Shown here: positions 9,131 to 18,294 of the stretch, one piece after another
How positions within the stretch are numbered: position 1 is the stretch's first letter
Layout: each line of letters opens with the position of its first letter
Assembly: GCA_963666995.1 (NCBI GenBank)
Contig: OY762941.1
Coordinates: 1,302,001-1,366,000 of the forward strand
From: Syntrophobacter sp963666995
GTDB lineage: Bacteria; Desulfobacterota; Syntrophobacteria; Syntrophobacterales; Syntrophobacteraceae
Length of the DNA stretch: 64,000 bases
Direction: 5' to 3'
Notes under the pieces: generated by a model
Told to the model about the DNA's origin: nothing
Databases searched by the model: none
The model's input: the letters and a program-made list of their open reading frames with translations, nothing else
Position numbers and translations under genes: made by a program

Positions 9131-9994
9131 TCAATCCTCGGGATGCTCATCCCGCAAACCCGGACCGGACCCGGTTTCTTCCGCAGCAAGCGGCTTTGGC
9201 GTCTCGGCATTCGGGACACCCTTGGCCCCCCTGGCGTGCCAGATGAGATACCGCACGGGACCCGAAATGAAATAGACGACCAGCAACAGAAATAATACCA
9301 GGCCGGGACTCACCGCGACAACGGTCAGAACGACGATGATCAAAAACAACACCGGCAAGGGCTTTGCCTTGACGATCTCGAAGTCTTTGAAGCTGTTGTA
9401 AGGGACCGTACTGACCATCAAAAACCCGAGCAAATAGGTAATCACCAGCATGAAGACCCCGGCGGAAGGAGGCAGAACAGCCACTTCCAGATGGTCGGCA
9501 AAGAGGACCGTCGTGGCCACCACGCTTGCGGCACCCGGAATCGGGAGACCGACGAAATATTTCTTGTTCGCTGTGTCCACCTGGACATTGAACCTCGCCA
9601 GGCGCAACGCTCCGCAGGCGACAAAAACGAACGCCGCGAGCCATCCGAGCCGGCCGAAAGGCCTCAGCGCCCACAGGTACATCAAAAGGCCCGGGCCGAC
9701 GCCGAAAGCGACGAGATCCGCAAGTGAATCGTATTCCACGCCGAAACGGCTGGTTGCCCGGGTGAGGCGAGCCACTTTGCCGTCCAGTATATCGAAGAGA
9801 CACGAAACCAGTATAGCCACCGCGGCTTTTTCAAATTGACCGTTGATGGCGCTGACGATCCCGAAAAATCCGCTGAAAAGATTCCCGGTGGTGAAAAGGT
9901 TGGGGACGATGTACGTGCCCTTGCGAACCTCGCCGTCTCTGAAACGGCGCCATCTTCGTTTCCGCGGTCGCCGCTTTTTCATTTCAGCCGACAT
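9131..9994 (-). CDS. pssA: CDP-diacylglycerol--serine O-phosphatidyltransferase
   Basis: Integral membrane enzyme that makes phosphatidylserine from CDP-diacylglycerol and serine. The 287-residue protein has a very basic N-terminus followed by several hydrophobic helices. It carries the CDP-alcohol phosphotransferase motif D-x2-DG-x2-AR-x8-G-x3-D-x3-D (D68, D71, A75-R76, G85, D89, D93). The start overlaps the 3' end of psd by 16 bp, so the two enzymes of phosphatidylethanolamine synthesis are translationally coupled. The C-terminal 35 residues are polar and unlike the family core. Confidence 0.95.
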   Translation of the reverse strand: MSAEMKKRRPRKRRWRRFRDGEVRKGTYIVPNLFTTGNLFSGFFGIVSAINGQFEKAAVAILVSCLFDILDGKVARLTRATSRFGVEYDSLADLVAFGVGPGLLMYLWALRPFGRLGWLAAFVFVACGALRLARFNVQVDTANKKYFVGLPIPGAASVVATTVLFADHLEVAVLPPSAGVFMLVITYLLGFLMVSTVPYNSFKDFEIVKAKPLPVLFLIIVVLTVVAVSPGLVLFLLLVVYFISGPVRYLIWHARGAKGVPNAETPKPLAAEETGSGPGLRDEHPED

Positions 9995-10644
9995 AAAACG
10001 GTTTCACCCCCGTAAACGTGCTGGCCTTGAGACACCAAAACATCGCTGTCGTCAGGCACATAAACATCCATCCGCGAACCGAAGCGGATCATTCCGAACC
10101 GTTCGGCTCTCTCAACCCTATCGCCTGTGGAAGGCCAGCAGACGATGCGTCTGGCAATCAGCCCGGCCACCTGGGTCAACAAGATATCCGACTGTGAATC
10201 GGACTTGATCCAGAGCCAGTTCTGTTCATTCTCAAAGCTTGCCCTCGGAGAGCCTGCGACAAGGAAACGCCCTTTCTTGTAGTATACGCCTTCAACGACT
10301 CCGGAAACGGGAACCCGGTTCACGTGCACGTCAAAAACCGACATGAAAATGCTGATCTTGACGCAGGGTTTCCGGATGAACCGGGGTGGTTCGACTTTTT
10401 CGATCGCGATGACTTTTCCATCAGCCGGCGAGACCACATCCTTCTCCCCGGCCACCGTGATTCTCTCCGGATCGCGAAAAAAATGGCCGATAAGCAGCGT
10501 CGCAGCAACCAGCAACCACGCCAGGGCGGAACAATCGAGAACGGCAGCGGTCAGCGTGACGAACATCGCCGCGATGAGAAACGGAATCCCTTCACGAGCG
10601 AAGGGAATGTGAGTTGACTTGAGTCGAAAATCCCTGGGAATCAA
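9979..10644 (-). CDS. psd: Phosphatidylserine decarboxylase, short soluble-type precursor
   Basis: Pyruvoyl enzyme that decarboxylates phosphatidylserine to phosphatidylethanolamine. It is the 221-residue 'archaeal-type' Psd. Two hydrophobic stretches near 19-55 anchor it, and the catalytic motifs include SPADGKV (D75) and DVHVNR (H107). The proenzyme self-cleavage site is the GS in IRFGSRMDVY (G189-S190), where the serine becomes the pyruvoyl group. pssA starts inside its 3' end. The pair is embedded between ilvC and leuC. Confidence 0.95.
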   Translation of the reverse strand: MIPRDFRLKSTHIPFAREGIPFLIAAMFVTLTAAVLDCSALAWLLVAATLLIGHFFRDPERITVAGEKDVVSPADGKVIAIEKVEPPRFIRKPCVKISIFMSVFDVHVNRVPVSGVVEGVYYKKGRFLVAGSPRASFENEQNWLWIKSDSQSDILLTQVAGLIARRIVCWPSTGDRVERAERFGMIRFGSRMDVYVPDDSDVLVSQGQHVYGGETVLCRLK

Positions 10645-10763
10645 TTTGCCGCTCCGCTTCTTCCTGTGTGTGCTCTATCGGCTCTTGCACCGGGGGCCGC
10701 GGGGAGAAACCGGCCTCAGCCACTTCCCCGCCAACCCCGCGAATACCTTCCCGGTTGAACGTT

Positions 10764-10785
10764 GGGGCACGGTAAACCGTGCCCC
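10764..10785. repeat. Perfect palindrome upstream of psd
   Basis: Arms GGGGCACGGT (10764-10773) and ACCGTGCCCC (10776-10785) around an AA loop. It lies in the 235-bp gap between ilvC and psd. As RNA on either strand it would form a 10-bp hairpin. There is no T run, so it is not a canonical terminator. It may be a processing or stabilising element within the operon, or a repeat. Confidence 0.6.
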
Positions 10786-10879
10786 ATTCAGAATACACGC
10801 AAAACCCTTCCGCGAATAGAATTATTCCTCACCCGGCCTTGCACCGGGCCGTTCAGAGAGGGATCGGAAGTCTATCCGG

Positions 10880-11881
10880 TCAGATCTTCTTCACGGCATC
10901 GAGGAACGGCATCATGGCGCGGAGCCGGGCTCCGACTTCCTCAACCAGGAGCCTCTTCTCACGCTCTCTCAGCACCTTGAACATGGGCCGCCCCGCCTGG
11001 TTCTCGAGAATCCATTCCCTGGCAAACTCACCCGACTGGATTTCCCCGAGTATCTTCTTCATTTCCGCGCGGGTCTCCTCGGTCACGATCCGCTTGCCCC
11101 GGGAAACGTCCCCGTATTCAGCCGTATCGCTCACGGAATAGCGCATATAGGCGAGCCCGCCGCGGTAGATCAGATCGACGATCAGTTTGAGTTCGTGCAT
11201 ACATTCAAAGAACGCGATCTCCGGCTGGTAACCGGCCTCTACCAGCGTATCGAATCCGGCCTTGATAAGTTCGGATACTCCGCCGCAAAGCACGCTCTGT
11301 TCACCGAAAAGATCGGTTTCGGTTTCTTCCTTGAACGTGGTCTCAAGCACGCCGGCCCGTGCGGCCCCGATCCCTCTTGCATAGGCAAGACCGGTCTGCA
11401 TGGCCTGGCCGGACGCATCCTGGTAAATCGCGATAAGCGCCGGAACGCCGGCCCCGCGCACGAACTCACTCCGCACGAGGTGGCCGGGGCCTTTGGGAGC
11501 CACCATGACAACGTCGACACCCTTGGAAGGAACGATCTGGCCGTAATGAATGTTGAAACCGTGTGAAAAGAGCAGGGTCTTTCCCGCTTTCATCACAGGG
11601 GCGATATCTTCGCGATACACTTTCCCCTGGATTTCGTCCGGGATAAGAATCTGGATGATATCGGCAGCTTCCGCGCCTTCGCGCGTGGAAACCGGGGTAA
11701 ATCCATGCTCCACCGCCATTTCGTAGCTCGGGCCGCCCGGGCGGGCGCACACCATGACGTCGATTCCGCTGTCGCGCAGATTCTGCGCCTGGGCGTGCCC
11801 CTGGCTTCCGTAACCGACCACTGCAACCTTTTTTCCGAGAAGAACGTTCAAATTCACATCTTTTTCATAGAAAATCCGCAT
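10880..11881 (-). CDS. ilvC: Ketol-acid reductoisomerase (class I)
   Basis: Isomerises and reduces acetolactate or acetohydroxybutyrate with NAD(P)H in valine and isoleucine synthesis. It has 333 residues with the Rossmann loop GYGSQGHA (24-31), APKGPGHLVR, and the C-terminal acidic metal-binding helices containing DLFGEQ and ECMHELKLIVDLIY. Length is typical of class I. It lies 132 bp downstream of ilvN in the cluster. Confidence 0.97.
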   Translation of the reverse strand: MRIFYEKDVNLNVLLGKKVAVVGYGSQGHAQAQNLRDSGIDVMVCARPGGPSYEMAVEHGFTPVSTREGAEAADIIQILIPDEIQGKVYREDIAPVMKAGKTLLFSHGFNIHYGQIVPSKGVDVVMVAPKGPGHLVRSEFVRGAGVPALIAIYQDASGQAMQTGLAYARGIGAARAGVLETTFKEETETDLFGEQSVLCGGVSELIKAGFDTLVEAGYQPEIAFFECMHELKLIVDLIYRGGLAYMRYSVSDTAEYGDVSRGKRIVTEETRAEMKKILGEIQSGEFAREWILENQAGRPMFKVLREREKRLLVEEVGARLRAMMPFLDAVKKI

Positions 11882-12013
11882 ACTGATGCTCCTTATGGTT
11901 TAAGAACCTACAATCTGTAGCTCGCAATGTTCAGCTCCAGGTTCACTCCGACGTGGATCGGGCTGAAAACAAGGCCGGGGACCGCGGGCTGTGAACTCGC
12001 GTTTCGGGGTGGA

Positions 12014-12514
12014 TCAATGCTTCTTGCTTCGAGCCAGGGCCGCTTTCCCGGTACGGGCCACTTCCACGATGCCAAGCTGATCGAGCAGCTCCATGATCGC
12101 CTGGATCTTGCCCTCGTTTCCCGTGACTTCGAGGGTGTAATAATGAGGACTGACATCCACCACTTTCGCACGAAAGATGTCCACGATCCGCAGTATTTCC
12201 GCCCTCGTCTGCTGCTCGGCTCGGACCTTGATAAGGGCCATTTCACGATCGACGAATTCAGTCTCCGAGAAGTCGAAGACCTTGATGACATTAATCAACT
12301 TGTTGAGCTGCTTAATGATCTGGGACAGCACGCGCTCGTCGCCGGTCGTCACCAGCGTGATGCGGGTGAGGCCGGGTTCATGCGTTTCGGCTGCCGTTAC
12401 CGTTTCGATGTTGTAGCCTCTGCCGCTGAAAAGTCCCACCACCCGGGCCAGAACTCCAGGCACGTTCTGTACCAGGATGCCTATCGTATGTCTTTCCTCT
12501 CCAGTATTCTGCAT
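12014..12514 (-). CDS. ilvN: Acetolactate synthase regulatory subunit, copy 1
   Basis: Small subunit that confers full activity and valine feedback control on the catalytic subunit. It has 166 residues with an N-terminal ACT domain (HTIGILVQNVPGVLARVVGL, about 9-28) and the C-terminal IlvN domain. The ATG at 12514 has GGAG 5 nt upstream and starts 12 bp after the ilvB stop, so the two are coupled. A second ilvBN pair lies upstream, in the opposite internal order. Confidence 0.95.
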   Translation of the reverse strand: MQNTGEERHTIGILVQNVPGVLARVVGLFSGRGYNIETVTAAETHEPGLTRITLVTTGDERVLSQIIKQLNKLINVIKVFDFSETEFVDREMALIKVRAEQQTRAEILRIVDIFRAKVVDVSPHYYTLEVTGNEGKIQAIMELLDQLGIVEVARTGKAALARSKKH

Positions 12515-12526
12515 GCCATCTCCAGC

Positions 12527-14245
12527 TTAAGCGAGCAGCATCTCAGAGATGCTCTTCCCTGCGGGCACAATGGGGTAGACCCCCTCTTCGGGCGACACGA
12601 TGAAATCCATCAGGACCGGCCTCTTTACGGCGAAAGCCTCGCGAAGGACCGGTTCCACGTCTTCGGGCCTTGTCGCCCGCAGTCCAACCGCCCCATAGGC
12701 TTCGGCAAGCTTCACGAAGTCGGGGGAGGCGTCCAGGCATGTCCCGGAGTAGTTCTTGTCGTAAAAAAGCTCCTGCCACTGGCGCACCATGCCCAAGTAG
12801 TGGTTGTTGAGAATGGCTACCTTCACGGGGAGGCAGTTGCAGACCGCCGTAATGACTTCCTGGATATTCATCTGGATGCTGCCGTCTCCCGCAATGTCGA
12901 CGACGAGCCGGTCGGGAAAGGCCACCTGAGCGCCTATGGCGGCGGGCAGACCATATCCCATGGTGCCCAGACCGCCGGATGTGAGGAGAGTCCGGGGGCG
13001 GCTGAAGTGAAAATACTGCGCCGTCCACATCTGGTTTTGCCCCACCTCGGTGGTAATGATGGCGTCCCCGCCGCAAGCCTCGTAGATTTTGTCCACCACG
13101 TACTGAGGCTTGATGATATTCCCCTCCTGCTTGTAGCTGAGGGGGTTGGTTTCTCTCCACTGCCGGATTTGTTCGATCCACGGAGCCCGCAGTTCTTCCA
13201 GCCCTTCGACCGGTTCGGCCTCGACCGCTTCGACGAGCCGGATGAGCGCATTTTGGCAGTCTCCGACTATAGGAACATCCACGTCGACGTTCTTGCTGAT
13301 GCTCGTGGGATCGACGTCAATGTGAATGATTTTTGCATTTGGAGCAAACCCGCTGATCTTTCCCGTTACACGATCGTCGAACCGGGCGCCCACGGCCAGG
13401 ATCAAATCGGAATGGCTGATCGCCATGTTGGCGCAGAAGGTGCCGTGCATTCCGAGCATCCCCAGCCAGAGCGGATTGAGCACCTGCCCGCCCTCCGGGC
13501 CCTGAATCCTGGCCGGGAAACCGCCGAGGCCCATGAGAGTCGAGGTGACGGGGGCCTGAAGCAAGCCGGCAAGACGTATCAACTGTTCGGAGGACTCGGA
13601 GAGCACCACGCCTCCTCCTGCGAAAATAACCGGATTCCTCGCCTTTCTCAGAAGCTGAGCGGCCCGCTTGATTTGCCCGGAATGAGGCTCCAGGGTGGGG
13701 TGATAGCCGGGAAGATCGACCTTCTTCGGATACTTGAATTCCGTATGGGCCTGAAGCACGTCCTTGGGCAGATCCACCACGACGGGACCGGGTCGGCCCG
13801 TACGGGCCAGGAAGAAGGCCTCCTTTATGACCCGGGCCATGTCGCCGACTTCCCTCACCAGGTAGCTGTGTTTGGTGCAGGGCCGCGTTATGCCGATGAT
13901 ATCCACTTCCTGGAACGCATCATCCCCGATCAGAGCGGTGGGAACCTGCCCCGTGAAAATGACCATGGGAACGGAATCCATGTAGGCCGTCGCAACTCCG
14001 GTTACCGTGTTGGTCGCCCCGGGGCCGGAAGTCACGAGGCAAACCCCGACTCTGCCCGTCGCACGCGCATAGCCGTCCGCCATGTGGGCCGCACCCTGCT
14101 CGTGGCGGACCAGGATGTGGCGGATGTCATGCCTGGGCATCTCGTGGTAGATGTCCAGAACCGAACCGCCCGGGAAGCCGAAGATGACATCGACCCCTTC
14201 TTTTTTCAAACACTCAAAAAAGATTTGCGCTCCCTGCATTTTCAT
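12527..14245 (-). CDS. ilvB: Acetolactate synthase catalytic subunit, copy 1
   Basis: Thiamine-diphosphate enzyme that condenses two pyruvates, or pyruvate and 2-oxobutyrate. About 572 residues with the expected three domains: N-terminal PYR domain with FGFPGGSVLDIYHE and the catalytic glutamate in RHEQGAAHMADGYAR; a central FAD domain; and a C-terminal ThDP domain with AGDGSIQMN and the following NNHYLGMVRQWQ. The ATG at 14245 is used because GAGG precedes it by 7 nt; the frame extends 12 nt further. The ilvN1 gene follows directly. Confidence 0.95.
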   Translation of the reverse strand: MKMQGAQIFFECLKKEGVDVIFGFPGGSVLDIYHEMPRHDIRHILVRHEQGAAHMADGYARATGRVGVCLVTSGPGATNTVTGVATAYMDSVPMVIFTGQVPTALIGDDAFQEVDIIGITRPCTKHSYLVREVGDMARVIKEAFFLARTGRPGPVVVDLPKDVLQAHTEFKYPKKVDLPGYHPTLEPHSGQIKRAAQLLRKARNPVIFAGGGVVLSESSEQLIRLAGLLQAPVTSTLMGLGGFPARIQGPEGGQVLNPLWLGMLGMHGTFCANMAISHSDLILAVGARFDDRVTGKISGFAPNAKIIHIDVDPTSISKNVDVDVPIVGDCQNALIRLVEAVEAEPVEGLEELRAPWIEQIRQWRETNPLSYKQEGNIIKPQYVVDKIYEACGGDAIITTEVGQNQMWTAQYFHFSRPRTLLTSGGLGTMGYGLPAAIGAQVAFPDRLVVDIAGDGSIQMNIQEVITAVCNCLPVKVAILNNHYLGMVRQWQELFYDKNYSGTCLDASPDFVKLAEAYGAVGLRATRPEDVEPVLREAFAVKRPVLMDFIVSPEEGVYPIVPAGKSISEMLLA

Positions 14246-14702
14246 AAAAATCCTCAAATAGCGGATTGACTCCGAAAATCAAGTTGAGTTGTACTACTCC
14301 ATTCTTTCTCGATTTGCAATGCCTTGATGCACTTAAACATAGCAATTTTCATAAGATAGGAAAATTAGTCCATGAATCGCGGCCTGACCTGCCAAAGGAC
14401 GGCTCTTCGGCACCCCTGGGGACAGGCGATGGTACCGCCGCAGCAGAGGCTCCCCCGCACAGCCGGGAAGCGGAGATCCCCCGGAGAAGTTGAAAGAGGT
14501 GGATGGCTTTCGAGCGGGTAACGTGAGACTCAAGAGAAGAGGGTTCTGACAGGATCACTTCGCCGAAATCGAGGAATTTCCACTCTATCCTTTTACGTTC
14601 ACCACAAAGTCACCGGGAAAAGCCTGGCCGTCAGCCTTCAGCAGATCAACCTTCCATAATTCTATGCATGCGATTTTGATATCCTTGTGCCTCCCATACG
14701 GG
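14246..14702 (-). other. Leader region between the two ilvB genes
   Basis: A 457-bp gap between the end of ilvB copy 2 and the start of ilvB copy 1. I looked for a branched-chain attenuator and saw none: the only short frame (about 32 codons, beginning with ATGAAAATTGCTATG) is not rich in Leu, Ile or Val codons. I see no T-box sequence. The region next to ilvB1 is AT-richer and probably holds its own promoter. Confidence 0.45.
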
Positions 14703-16373
14703 TCAGTAGCAGTCTATCGCTTCGTCAATCCCTTTTCCCGACAACACCATGGGCGATACGTTCTCATCCGCCGGAACGATGCAGTTCACCACCGCGGGCC
14801 CCGGCATGGAAAGAATCTCAGGGAGCATCCCGGTCACATCCTCTTCCGTCTGAAGGGTATACCCCGGGATTCCGTAAGCCTTCGCAAGAACTTCAAAATC
14901 CGGCTGAAACCTGAAGTTGACGGCGATGTAGCGCCCTTCGCAATAAAATTCCTGCAACTGCCGCACCAACCCAAGGGCCAGATTGTTCAGGATGACGATC
15001 TTGACGACGGCTCCCTGCTCTATCATCGTCCCAAGTTCCTGCATGGTCATCTGGATACTGGCGTCTCCCGTGACCAGCACCACCGGCTTACCCGGGCAGC
15101 CGATGCTTGCGCCGATGGCGGCGGGAAGCCCGAACCCCATACAGCCCAGCCCCCCGGAAGAAACCAGCGAGCGGGGTTTTTTGAACCGATAATACTGAGC
15201 GACCCACATCTGGTGCTGGCCCACATCCGTGGCCACGATCGCCTCCCCCCCCGTAAGCCTGGAAAGCTGCTCGATGACGAACTGGGGTTTGAGGTTGCCT
15301 TCCCGACTGTAGGAAAGGGGGTGCTCTTCCTTGAGTTCCCTGATCCGGGACAGCCACTGGGATCGGTCGGTCTTTTCAAGCAGGGGCAGCAGGGCCTGCA
15401 GGATCATCTTGACGTCCCCGACCAGAGGAACGTGGACCGACACGATCTTTCCTATTTCGGCCGGATCGATATCGATATGAATCACCGTGGCCTGAGGTGC
15501 AAATGCTTTGACCTTCATCGTCACCCGGTCGTCGAAGCGCGCTCCGAGAGCGATCAAAAGATCGCATTCGGTGATCGCCATGTTCGCGTAACGGGTCCCG
15601 TGGAGACCCGGCATTCCGAGGAACAACGGGTGATCTCCGGGGAAGCTCGCCAGTCCCATGAATGTATTGGTCACGGGCGCCGAGATGGCTTCAGCGAGTT
15701 TCAGCAATTCCTCCGCCGCATCGGATGCAACGATTCCGCCGCCCGCATAGATGACCGGCCTCTTCGCCCCTTTGATCATTTCGGCGATTTCATGAATCTT
15801 CGAAGGATGGCCCCGATAAGTGGGCTTGTATCCGCGAAGCTTGACGTTTGCCGGATACTTGAATGCAATCAGCGTCTGGGCCACATCCTTTGGCAGATCG
15901 ACCAGCACCGGTCCGGGACGGCCCGTCGACGCGATATGAAAAGCATTCTTGATGATTGCGGGCAGCTTCTCAGGGTCCTTCACCAGGTAATTGTGCTTGG
16001 TGATGGGCATGGTGATTCCGAAAATGTCCACTTCCTGAAAAGCGTCCGTTCCGATTTGTTCCGTTGAAACCTGGCCCGTAATGACGACGAGCGGAATGGA
16101 ATCCATGTATGCATTGGCGATTCCCGTAACCAGGTTGGTCGCACCGGGACCCGAAGTGGCCATGCATACTCCGACTTTTCCCGTAACGCGCGCGTAGCCG
16201 TCCGCGGCATGGACGGCCCCCTGCTCATGCCGGACCAGCACGTGTTTGATCTTCGAAGAATGGTACAGGGCATCATACACCGGAAGAATCGCTCCTCCGG
16301 GATAGCCGAAAATCACTTCGACGTTTTCTTTTTCCAGGCACCGAATCAGGGCTTCGGCCACAGTGATTTCCAA
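14703..16373 (-). CDS. ilvB: Acetolactate synthase catalytic subunit, copy 2
   Basis: Second ThDP- and FAD-dependent acetolactate synthase, 556 residues. It has the same landmarks as copy 1: FGYPGGAILPVYDAL, RHEQGAVHAADGYAR, and the ThDP block with GDASIQMT and the following NNLALGLVRQLQ. I chose a TTG start at 16373, reading (M)EITVAEALIRCL, because a perfect GGAGG lies 7 nt upstream; the frame runs open to 16421 without support. It lies directly downstream of ilvN copy 2. The two copies are clearly diverged, so this is an old duplication or separate acquisition. One may serve anabolic and the other a differently regulated role. Confidence 0.93.
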   Translation of the reverse strand: MEITVAEALIRCLEKENVEVIFGYPGGAILPVYDALYHSSKIKHVLVRHEQGAVHAADGYARVTGKVGVCMATSGPGATNLVTGIANAYMDSIPLVVITGQVSTEQIGTDAFQEVDIFGITMPITKHNYLVKDPEKLPAIIKNAFHIASTGRPGPVLVDLPKDVAQTLIAFKYPANVKLRGYKPTYRGHPSKIHEIAEMIKGAKRPVIYAGGGIVASDAAEELLKLAEAISAPVTNTFMGLASFPGDHPLFLGMPGLHGTRYANMAITECDLLIALGARFDDRVTMKVKAFAPQATVIHIDIDPAEIGKIVSVHVPLVGDVKMILQALLPLLEKTDRSQWLSRIRELKEEHPLSYSREGNLKPQFVIEQLSRLTGGEAIVATDVGQHQMWVAQYYRFKKPRSLVSSGGLGCMGFGLPAAIGASIGCPGKPVVLVTGDASIQMTMQELGTMIEQGAVVKIVILNNLALGLVRQLQEFYCEGRYIAVNFRFQPDFEVLAKAYGIPGYTLQTEEDVTGMLPEILSMPGPAVVNCIVPADENVSPMVLSGKGIDEAIDCY

Positions 16374-16424
16374 GATGACACCTCCGATATGGGTCGGACC
16401 GGGGTTCACGGCCCTCGTCAACGG

Positions 16425-16946
16425 CTAATCCGCGTTGTCGTTTTTCGATCCGCTGTCGACGCCGGCAAACTTCGCGCCGCGTAACATGGCCACTTTGCCG
16501 GTTCTGACAAGTTCCTTGATACCATACGGCCGTAATGATTCTTCAAAGGCATTGATTTTGCCTTCGTTTCCCGTACACTCGAACGTCATCGTCTTGCGGC
16601 CCAGATCCACGACGCGGGCTCTGAATATTCCCGCAATGTGCAGCATTTCAACCCGCTGGCTCGGTTCCGCCGCCACCTTGATCATGACGAGTTCCCGGTC
16701 GACGTATTCGTCGGTGGTGATGTCGCTGATCTTGATGACATCGATGAGCTTATGCAGTTGCTTGGTGACCTGTTCGATCAGATGATGGTCGGCTTCCACC
16801 ACGATCGTCATCCGGGAAACATCATCCTTCTCGGTACGGCCCACTGCCAGGCTGTCGATATTGAAACCGCGTCGGGCAAAGAGCCCGGCAACCCGGGCCA
16901 GAATACCGGGATGGTTCTCCACCAGGACTGCAAGAGTATGCTTCAT
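16425..16946 (-). CDS. ilvN: Acetolactate synthase regulatory subunit, copy 2
   Basis: Small subunit with N-terminal ACT domain (KHTLAVLVENHPGILARVAG) and the C-terminal IlvN domain, 173 residues. It precedes its ilvB partner, which is the reverse of the downstream pair. The last residues (SGSKNDNAD) are polar. It is the first gene of the minus-strand biosynthetic run. The 268 bp separating it from the divergent HD-domain gene should hold promoters for both directions. Confidence 0.93.
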   Translation of the reverse strand: MKHTLAVLVENHPGILARVAGLFARRGFNIDSLAVGRTEKDDVSRMTIVVEADHHLIEQVTKQLHKLIDVIKISDITTDEYVDRELVMIKVAAEPSQRVEMLHIAGIFRARVVDLGRKTMTFECTGNEGKINAFEESLRPYGIKELVRTGKVAMLRGAKFAGVDSGSKNDNAD

Positions 16947-17214
16947 TCCTTCCGAAACCTCCTCGACCGGTCACATTGAATGCGCAGGAACTCACTTAAG
17001 TTTTTCAGTATATATTAAGTAGAAGTCCTTTTAAAGCTGAAATTAATGGCAAATTGCATCTTCGAACAACGTGACGGCGCAGGATACTCCAGGTTCCCGA
17101 CTTCAGCCGCCGGAGAACCCGATAGAATTGTTCTTTTAGCGGATATGGTATAGATAGAAACAACAGTGCCGGCACGAAACAGGACATCGAACCCGAGCGG
17201 AAGGGACATCGACG

Positions 17215-17796
17215 TTGGACTACAAAAACATCATCAATTTCTTTTTCGAACTGGGGATGCTGAAAAAGACCCCCCGTTCCGGATTTCAGTTTCTCGGCTC
17301 AGGACAGGAATCCGTTGCGGACCATTCCTTCAGGGTTGCTCTCATCGGCTATACCCTGGCCAGGTTGACGAAAAGCCCGGACCCCTTCAAGGTCGTCTGC
17401 CTGTGCCTGTTCCATGATATTCCGGAGGCGCGGACGGGAGATTTAAACTACGTCAACAAGCAATACGTCCAGACGGACGAGCAGGCGGCCATACAAGACC
17501 TTGCGGAAACCCTGCCCTTCGGAGCCGACTACAAGGCGCTGCTGCGCGAATACCGCGAAGAGGCGACCGAAGAGGCGAAACTGGTCCACGACGCCGACCA
17601 GCTCGACCTGATACTCGAACTCAAAGAACAAAACGACCTCGGGAATGCCTATGCCCGCAAGTGGATCCATTTCGCGCTGACACGCCTCCGGACGGAAGTC
17701 GGGAAGCAGTTGGCTTCAGAGATCCTCACGACCGATTCTTCCGGCTGGTGGTTCGAAGGGCACGATCACTGGTGGCACCGGAATCAGGAAGGATGA
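17215..17796 (+). CDS. HD-domain phosphohydrolase, YfbR/HDDC2-like 5'-deoxynucleotidase
   Basis: Predicted metal-dependent nucleotidase acting on deoxyribonucleoside monophosphates. The 193-residue protein shows the HD signature in order: H in VADHSFRVA, HD in LFHDIPEARTGD, and the later D in HDADQLD. It matches the HDDC2/YfbR group in length and in the EARTGD block. The start is a TTG at 17215, with GAAGGGAC upstream and an N-terminus (MDYKNIINFFFELG) that fits the family; the next internal ATG would cut into it. Its 3' end overlaps the convergent small gene by 13 bp. Substrate is inferred from the family. Confidence 0.8.
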   Translation: MDYKNIINFFFELGMLKKTPRSGFQFLGSGQESVADHSFRVALIGYTLARLTKSPDPFKVVCLCLFHDIPEARTGDLNYVNKQYVQTDEQAAIQDLAETLPFGADYKALLREYREEATEEAKLVHDADQLDLILELKEQNDLGNAYARKWIHFALTRLRTEVGKQLASEILTTDSSGWWFEGHDHWWHRNQEG

Positions 17797-18155
17797 TCTT
17801 TTTTGCGGCGATCGAGCATCGAAACCACCTTGCCCGCGGCTTCACCCTGAGCCGCGCGTTTCTTTTCTTCCTTACCCGGCGGGCTGCTCTGCTCGACAGG
17901 AGGCGGGGCGGCCACGCCATCTTCCGGGGCGACGACTTTTTCAATTCTCATCGGCCTTCCCCCCATGGTGAATTCCGTGCCGTTGATGTAGGGCAATCGA
18001 AGGATCCAGGTGATCGTCAGCAGCGGAGTCTGAAGCACCAGTATCTTTATGTGAAACCACTCCGGTTTCACATCGGGCGTGACAGCCTCGATCCGGGCAA
18101 AAAACACCGGCTCACCATCCACATAAACCAGAACAACATCGCCTTCTTGAGTCAT
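17784..18155 (-). CDS. Conserved hypothetical protein with a beta-rich N-terminus
   Basis: 123 residues, not recognised. The first 75 look like a compact beta domain, with alternating hydrophobics (GDVVLVYVDGEPVFFARIE) and an MGGRPMRIEKV turn. The last 50 are a charged, proline- and lysine-rich tail of low complexity. No signal peptide. It is convergent with the HD gene, overlapping it by 13 bp, and its 5' side faces the hrpA relic. I would expect homologs mainly in Desulfobacterota. Confidence 0.6.
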   Translation of the reverse strand: MTQEGDVVLVYVDGEPVFFARIEAVTPDVKPEWFHIKILVLQTPLLTITWILRLPYINGTEFTMGGRPMRIEKVVAPEDGVAAPPPVEQSSPPGKEEKKRAAQGEAAGKVVSMLDRRKKDHPS

Positions 18156-18294
18156 CAGAAATGCCTGAAATGGGGGAAAATACCCAATGTCGTAAAATGT
18201 TGAATGCTTCTTGCTCTTTCGTTTACCAGCAAAAGATCAGCACCCAAATATCGGGGCGGCAGTCCCCGCAACGTTGGGGCGGAAAACCGCGCTG

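Noticed and set aside
11927..14269. Long open frame (780 codons) on the plus strand opposite ilvN-ilvB
   Set aside because: A shadow of the high-GC codon usage of the real minus-strand genes; its protein has no family features.
14246..14702. Branched-chain attenuator or T-box before ilvB copy 1
   Set aside because: No Leu/Ile/Val-rich leader peptide and no T-box sequence seen.
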